Of a stretch of DNA of 64,000 nt, positions 59,075 through 64,000 are shown piece after piece. A program made the translations under genes and the position numbers. The notes below the pieces were generated by a model, which saw only the letters and a list, made by a program, of their open reading frames with translations, was not told where the DNA came from and ran no database searches. The stretch's first letter is position 1; each line of letters begins with the position of its first letter. This stretch comes from Stenomitos frigidus_A (lineage in GTDB: Bacteria; Cyanobacteriota; Cyanobacteriia; Leptolyngbyales; Leptolyngbyaceae), in contig NZ_CAWNSW010000007.1 in NCBI RefSeq assembly GCF_963877135.1, forward strand, positions 14,267-78,266, written 5' to 3'.

Positions 59075-60661
59075 GTGGAAACTTACCCCACTCAGATCAA
59101 CATCCCACAAACGCTGGCTGCTGCGACTGCCCACCATCAAGCAGGGCGGTTATCCCAGGCAGAGCAACTCTATCGTCAAATCTTGCAGCAGCAACCACAG
59201 CAAGTCGATGCGCTGAACTTGCTGGGCGTCATTGCGTGCCAAAACGGCAGGCTGGATGAAGGTATCGCTCTGTATCGGCAGGCATTGGCACTCCGTCCGG
59301 GCTATGTGGGCGCGCGGGAAAATTTGAGTGTTGCCCTGTGGAAGCAAGGTAAACAACTGATTGAAGAGGCGATCGCTTCCTATAGCCAAATCATTACTTT
59401 TCAACCAGAAAACGTGCAGGCATACCATAACCTGGGCGTCATTTTGGTCGAACAAGGCAAGCTTGACGAAGCCTTGAGTTACTATCTGCAAGCCGTATCC
59501 GTACAACCCAACGATGCGGCTGCACTGAATACGATCGGTACCATTCTGCAGCAGCAAGGCAAAGCCACCACCGCGATCGCCTATCATCGTCGCGCACTGG
59601 CACTGCGACCAAATTACCCCGAAGCGCTCAATAGCTTGGGGACGGCACTACAACACTACGGCAATTTCAAAGAAGCCATGACGTGCTTCGAGCAGGCGTT
59701 AGCGCTTGACCCACAGGATGCGAATGCTCACTATAATCGATCGCTGATCTTGCTTACAGAAGGCAATTATCATCACGGGTTTCCAGAGTATGAGTGGCGT
59801 TTAAGAACCCGCGAATTTCCCCCTTGTCCATTTCGACAGCCGCTCTGGGATGGCTCTGACCTGACGGGACGCACCCTTTTGCTTCATGCAGAGCAAGGTT
59901 TGGGCGACACGATTCAGTTCATTCGGTATGCCGCGATCGTGGCACAGCGAGGTGGACGCATCGTGCTGACCTGTCACCAGCCCTTGATGCGTCTGCTGTC
60001 TACCGTGCCGGAGCTTACGCAGCAAGTGCCATTGGGCTATCCCGTTCCCAACTTTGACGTGTACGCGCCGCTCATGAGTCTACCGGGTATTTTGGGCACG
60101 ACACTAGAAACTGTCCCAGCTCAGATACCCTATCTAACACCACCAGCAGAGAGTAACGTGCAGCTTGCGATTCTCACTGGGTTGGAACAGAGCCATCAGC
60201 CACCGCTCAAAGTGGGCATTGTCTGGTCTGGCGGACATCTGTATAAGAAAAATCAGAGCCGCTCCTGCCCGCTGATTCACTTCCAACCCTTGCTGCAACT
60301 GCCTGATGTTGCTTACTACAGTCTGCAGAAAGGCATTGCTCAGGCAAACCTTGCAGAACTTGGCTGGGACGTACAGGTACAGGATTTGAGCCCTCAACTA
60401 GGTGACTTGGCAGACACCGCAGCTGCGATCGCCCAACTAGATCTGGTGATTACCGTCGATACCTCGATCGCCCACTTAGCCGGTGCCCTCGGCAAACCAG
60501 TCTGGGTGTTGCTCAATTTCCTACCCGACTGGCGCTGGATGCTGCACCGAGAAGACACGCCCTGGTATCCCACCATGCGGCTGTTCCGTCAAACCGAACC
60601 AGATGATTGGCAAGGCGTGCTCGATCTGGTTTCGCAGGCATTAAAGCTTTTTAGACCATAA
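59075..60661 (+). CDS. TPR protein with glycosyltransferase-9-like domain
   Basis: A 528-aa protein started at GTG 59075; upstream frame is coding only through repeat DNA. Residues 5-230 contain six TPR units (AEQLYRQILQQQPQQVDALNLLGV type). The C-terminal half resembles heptosyltransferase/GT9 domains (LHAEQGLGDTIQFIRYA, GIVWSGG, DLVITVDTSIAHLAGALGKPVWVLL). Likely transfers a sugar to a polysaccharide or protein; substrate unknown. Confidence 0.8.
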   Translation: METYPTQINIPQTLAAATAHHQAGRLSQAEQLYRQILQQQPQQVDALNLLGVIACQNGRLDEGIALYRQALALRPGYVGARENLSVALWKQGKQLIEEAIASYSQIITFQPENVQAYHNLGVILVEQGKLDEALSYYLQAVSVQPNDAAALNTIGTILQQQGKATTAIAYHRRALALRPNYPEALNSLGTALQHYGNFKEAMTCFEQALALDPQDANAHYNRSLILLTEGNYHHGFPEYEWRLRTREFPPCPFRQPLWDGSDLTGRTLLLHAEQGLGDTIQFIRYAAIVAQRGGRIVLTCHQPLMRLLSTVPELTQQVPLGYPVPNFDVYAPLMSLPGILGTTLETVPAQIPYLTPPAESNVQLAILTGLEQSHQPPLKVGIVWSGGHLYKKNQSRSCPLIHFQPLLQLPDVAYYSLQKGIAQANLAELGWDVQVQDLSPQLGDLADTAAAIAQLDLVITVDTSIAHLAGALGKPVWVLLNFLPDWRWMLHREDTPWYPTMRLFRQTEPDDWQGVLDLVSQALKLFRP

Positions 60662-61056
60662 GTTCTGTTTGAGGCAACAGTCAGCGGTCAATCTTACACC
60701 GATCGCTGAACACCATCCACATCAACGTACGTTTCAAAGAGCAAGTTTTCGGAGAACCCAATCCTCATGACGGTTTACCGAATGAGACAAATCATTTAGC
60801 GATCGTTCTTCAATCGGTAACTACAACTGTCCGCTTACGGTTTGCCCCAATGCTGTAAACCCCTCACTCACTTACATTAGATTCATTGGCACTACCAGTA
60901 AAGCTCAACGATTAAGACGCCACTTTCCTAACAGTATTGCCTGGATTTTTCTCTCCTCTCTCAAACTTCTTAATGCTGAAAACCTACAGATTCTCACCTC
61001 GTTCAATACAGCGATCGAGCTCTAATCATTCATCACTTTCAGGAGGTCATTTCCCT
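60662..61056. other. Intergenic region, hsp20 leader
   Basis: 394 bp. No CIRCE palindrome. ACCTC at 60996-61000 can pair with GAGGT (61043-61047), which covers the Shine-Dalgarno AGGAGG (61041-61046) of hsp20, so an RNA thermometer is conceivable. Confidence 0.35.
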
Positions 61057-61611
61057 ATGTCACTCATTCGTTGGCAACCCTGGCAAGAAGTCGAAACCTT
61101 AAGCCGTCAGCTTGATCAATTGTTTGCTGATTTCACCCCGGTCAGTCGTGCTACTTCCCCTGTGGCAAAAACCTGGACACCCGCGATCGAACTCAAAGCC
61201 ACTGAGTCTAATTTTGTCCTTCGCGCGGAACTCCCCGGCATTGATGCCAAAGATCTAGACATTCAAGTAACCCGCGAAGGCGTTTCCCTGGCTGGTGAAT
61301 ATCGCGCTGAAACCAAGCACGAAGACGGCAAATTTGTCCGGTCTGAGTTCCGCTACGGCAGCTTCCGTCGCGTGATTCCCTTGCCTGTCGCCATCCAAAA
61401 CGATCAGGTCAAAGCCGACTTCACCGATGGCATCCTTACCCTGACCTTACCCAAAATGGTGAGCGATCGACCCAAAGTAGTGAAAGTCAACCTGACAGGC
61501 GCAACCGCTGAACCTCAGCTAGAAGCCAGCAGCAATGCCGCTCCTGCTGCAACTGAAGCCGTACATGCCGCGCCTCAAACGGATGACCTGTGGGCAGAGA
61601 AAGCAGCGTAG
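61057..61611 (+). CDS. hspA: Small heat-shock protein Hsp20
   Basis: A 184-aa protein started at ATG 61057 with AGGAGG upstream. The alpha-crystallin domain (about 40-135) contains ELPGIDAKDLDIQVTREGVSLAGEYRAE and ADFTDGILTLTLPK, with C-terminal extension. Holdase chaperone; next to dnaK but separated by 290 bp. Confidence 0.92.
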   Translation: MSLIRWQPWQEVETLSRQLDQLFADFTPVSRATSPVAKTWTPAIELKATESNFVLRAELPGIDAKDLDIQVTREGVSLAGEYRAETKHEDGKFVRSEFRYGSFRRVIPLPVAIQNDQVKADFTDGILTLTLPKMVSDRPKVVKVNLTGATAEPQLEASSNAAPAATEAVHAAPQTDDLWAEKAA

Positions 61612-61680
61612 GAAAGGATGAAGGCTAAAGGATGAAGTATGAAAAGCAATTTAGCCTTTAGCCTTTAGCCTTTCCTCTCC
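61611..61680. repeat. Host GGCTAAAGGATGAAGG repeat hairpin
   Basis: AAAGGATGAAGGCTAAAGG...inverse TTTAGCCTTTAGCCTTT, downstream of hsp20; same family as 48187 and 43732. Confidence 0.7.
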
Positions 61681-61900
61681 ACAACCGTCCAACCGTAGGT
61701 TCGGTAAATACGCCTTCATTAGAGCATCAATCGCGATCAGTATAGAGGAGTAGGAAGGCGCATTGTGCGTAATTCAGTGGTATCGGCAGTACCCTTGCTG
61801 ACCCATTCGACTCTAACCGATCGCCCTTATCTGCTCTGGCTGACTGGCTAACGCCACCCCCCTGTAATTTTTTGTATATTTTGATGGAGCCGAAGCACTC

Positions 61901-63814
61901 ATGGCAAAAGTTGTTGGAATTGACTTAGGTACAACCAACTCGTGCGTCGCAGTGATGGAGGGTGGTAAGCCCACTGTCATTGCCAACGCCGAAGGATTCC
62001 GTACCACTCCCTCTGTGGTCGCATTCGCTAAGAATGGCGATCGCCTCGTCGGGCAAATCGCCAAGCGTCAAGCGGTGATGAACCCCGAAAACACGTTCTA
62101 CTCGGTGAAGCGATTCATTGGGCGGCGCTTTGATGAGGTGACCAACGAAGCCACCGAAGTGTCCTACAAAGTCTTGAACGTTAACAACAACGTGAAATTG
62201 GACTGCCCCGCTGCTAGCAAGCAGTACGCACCGGAAGAAATCTCGGCGCAGGTCCTACGGAAGCTGGTCGAAGATGCCAGCAAATACCTGGGCGAAACGG
62301 TCACTCAAGCAGTGATCACCGTTCCTGCTTACTTCAATGACTCCCAGCGTCAGGCAACCAAGGATGCCGGTAAGATTGCGGGTGTCGAAGTGTTGCGGAT
62401 CATCAACGAGCCGACTGCGGCCTCTCTGGCTTACGGTCTGGATAAAAAGAGCAACGAAACGATCATCGTCTTTGACTTGGGTGGCGGTACGTTTGACGTC
62501 TCCATCCTGGAAGTGGGTGATGGGGTATTTGAAGTGCTGTCTACTTCAGGTGATACCCACTTAGGCGGCGACGACTTCGACAAGAAGATTGTGGATTATC
62601 TAGCAGAAGAGTTCCGCAAGGCAGAAGGCATCGACTTGCGCAAAGACAAGCAAGCGCTGCAACGTCTCACTGAAGCGGCTGAAAAAGCCAAGATTGAACT
62701 GTCCAGCGTGACCCAGGCAGAAATCAACTTGCCCTTCATCACCGCGACTCAGGATGGTCCCAAGCACCTGGATACAACCCTGACTCGCCAAAAGTTTGAA
62801 GAGCTCTGCGCCGACCTGATCGATCGCTGCCGTATTCCCGTTGAAGCGGCTCTGCGCGACTCTAAACTTGACAAGAGTAGCATCGAGGAAGTTGTACTGG
62901 TGGGTGGTTCTACCCGGATTCCTGCTGTGCAAGATCTGGTGAAGCGGATTCTAGGCAAAGACCCGAACCAGACTGTGAACCCAGATGAAGTGGTTGCCGT
63001 TGGTGCTGCTGTGCAGGCTGGTGTGCTGGCTGGTGAAGTTAAAGACATCTTGCTGTTGGATGTCACCCCGCTGTCCCTCGGTGTCGAAACCCTGGGCGGC
63101 GTGATGACCAAAATCATCCCACGCAACACCACCATCCCCACCAAAAAGTCGGAAGTCTTCTCGACCGCTGTGGATGGTCAGAGCAATGTGGAAATCCACA
63201 TCCTCCAGGGCGAGCGCGAAATGTCGAATGACAACAAGAGCCTGGGCACCTTCCGCTTAGACGGTATTCCTCCTGCACCTCGTGGCGTACCGCAGATCGA
63301 AGTCACCTTTGACATCGATGCTAACGGTATCCTCAATGTCATGGCGAAGGACAAAGGCACTGGTAAAGAACAGTCGATCAGTATTACGGGTGCTTCCACC
63401 CTGCCGAAGGACGACGTGGAACGCATGGTGCGCGAAGCCGAGCAAAATGCAGCGACTGACAAAGAGCGGCGTGAAAAGATCGACCTGAAAAACCAGGCAG
63501 ATTCGTTGACCTATCAAGCTGAGAAGCAAATCAACGAACTGGGCGACAAAGTACCAGCGGCTGACAAGACCAAAGTCGAAGGTCTGATTAAGGATCTGCG
63601 TGAGGCGATCGCCAAAGAAGACTTCGACCAGATCAAAACGCTGACTGGCGAGCTACAACAGTCGCTCTACAGCATCAGCAGCAACCTCTATCAGCAAGCG
63701 GGTGCTGAAGCAGGTGCTCCCCCTCCAGGTGGTCCTGACATGGGTGGTCCTACACCACCCTCTGGTGGAGCAGACGATGACGTAATCGACGCTGACTTTA
63801 CTGAATCCAAATAG
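61901..63814 (+). CDS. dnaK: Chaperone DnaK (Hsp70)
   Basis: A 637-aa protein. GIDLGTTNSCVAVMEGG at the start, IINEPTAASLAYGLDKK, VFDLGGGTFDVSIL and VLVGGSTRIPAVQ are Hsp70 nucleotide-binding motifs. The substrate-binding beta domain follows LLLDVTPLSLGVETLGG. The tail is Gly/Pro-rich and ends VIDADFTESK. One of several DnaK paralogues usual in cyanobacteria. Confidence 0.97.
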   Translation: MAKVVGIDLGTTNSCVAVMEGGKPTVIANAEGFRTTPSVVAFAKNGDRLVGQIAKRQAVMNPENTFYSVKRFIGRRFDEVTNEATEVSYKVLNVNNNVKLDCPAASKQYAPEEISAQVLRKLVEDASKYLGETVTQAVITVPAYFNDSQRQATKDAGKIAGVEVLRIINEPTAASLAYGLDKKSNETIIVFDLGGGTFDVSILEVGDGVFEVLSTSGDTHLGGDDFDKKIVDYLAEEFRKAEGIDLRKDKQALQRLTEAAEKAKIELSSVTQAEINLPFITATQDGPKHLDTTLTRQKFEELCADLIDRCRIPVEAALRDSKLDKSSIEEVVLVGGSTRIPAVQDLVKRILGKDPNQTVNPDEVVAVGAAVQAGVLAGEVKDILLLDVTPLSLGVETLGGVMTKIIPRNTTIPTKKSEVFSTAVDGQSNVEIHILQGEREMSNDNKSLGTFRLDGIPPAPRGVPQIEVTFDIDANGILNVMAKDKGTGKEQSISITGASTLPKDDVERMVREAEQNAATDKERREKIDLKNQADSLTYQAEKQINELGDKVPAADKTKVEGLIKDLREAIAKEDFDQIKTLTGELQQSLYSISSNLYQQAGAEAGAPPPGGPDMGGPTPPSGGADDDVIDADFTESK

Positions 63815-63855
63815 ACTTAGCGAACGTAGCTAAGTTGACCGCTCCTTAACATCTG

Positions 63856-63896
63856 GGCTGATCGCGACAGTATAAGCTGCTCGATCAGCCTTTTTT
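63856..63896 (+). terminator. Terminator of dnaK
   Basis: GGCTGATCG (63856-63864) and CGATCAGCC (63882-63890) perfect, then TTTTTT. Confidence 0.85.
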
Positions 63897-64000
63897 CGTG
63901 AGAACCAGCCTGCCGCTTTCTTTGCATGTGTTTAGCGTTGTTGTACGGGAATCAGTAACCCGGAATCCTTGGATCGGTGTTTAAGGTGGAAGAAGCCGAT

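Overview
The window is cyanobacterial chromosome. It carries cyanobacterial/plastid-lineage genes (a Ycf23/DUF561 protein, chlM for chlorophyll synthesis, a Vipp1/PspA protein, DUF3318, cbiD, a PEP-CTERM protein) and many copies of the HIP1 octamer GCGATCGC. The style suggests a filamentous Leptolyngbya-like organism, but the genus cannot be read from the sequence.

Layout. (1) 1-430: 3' part of a ycf23-like gene. (2) 620-2400: a small AT-rich genomic island with a TIR-domain gene whose C-terminus looks like a complete pterin-4a-carbinolamine dehydratase (PCD/DCoH) domain, a fragment of an HKD (phospholipase D-like) nuclease gene, and a wrecked tyrosine recombinase gene. (3) 2419-35101: an apparently intact 32.6-kb prophage in the 3' half of a tRNA-Phe(GAA) gene, bounded by a perfect 51-bp direct repeat. 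(4) 35304-64000: ordinary host genes (guaA, cbiD, vipp1, thioredoxin, an aminotransferase, nagA, chlM, secD-secF, a Ca2+/H+ exchanger, an MscS channel, a TPR glycosyltransferase, hsp20, dnaK).

Prophage organisation. The virion genes run on the minus strand from 22474 down to 6914: a possible ejection protein, coiled-coil protein, small and large terminase, zinc-ribbon and other small proteins, portal, an overlapping scaffold-like gene, major capsid, several small structural proteins and two tail/fibre-like proteins. No tape-measure, sheath or baseplate gene is visible, so a short-tailed (podovirus-like) particle is the best guess. The left arm (2740-6969) holds a RHH protein next to a TGTCAT repeat array, a hicBA toxin-antitoxin pair, an AntA-like antirepressor and secreted or lipoprotein cargo. 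The right arm (22605-34955) holds a lysogeny switch (XRE repressor, Bro-N antirepressor, a lipoprotein and five phased operators), a second XRE/RHH switch, a lambda-O-like initiator whose gene contains five iterons and an AT-rich inverted repeat, an HNH protein, a MerR/Xis-like protein and the integrase beside attR.

Most unusual signals: the TIR-PCD fusion; a 12-bp leader motif CACCCAACCAAG repeated directly before start codons of many small phage genes that lack Shine-Dalgarno sites; a second phage-specific motif, CCCCAGAAC, almost all on one strand; iterons inside the initiator gene; a family of small coiled-coil proteins sharing the leader motif; two lipoproteins with the same post-lipobox signature; a 272-nt out-of-frame portal/scaffold overlap; and three phased DnaA boxes next to guaA.
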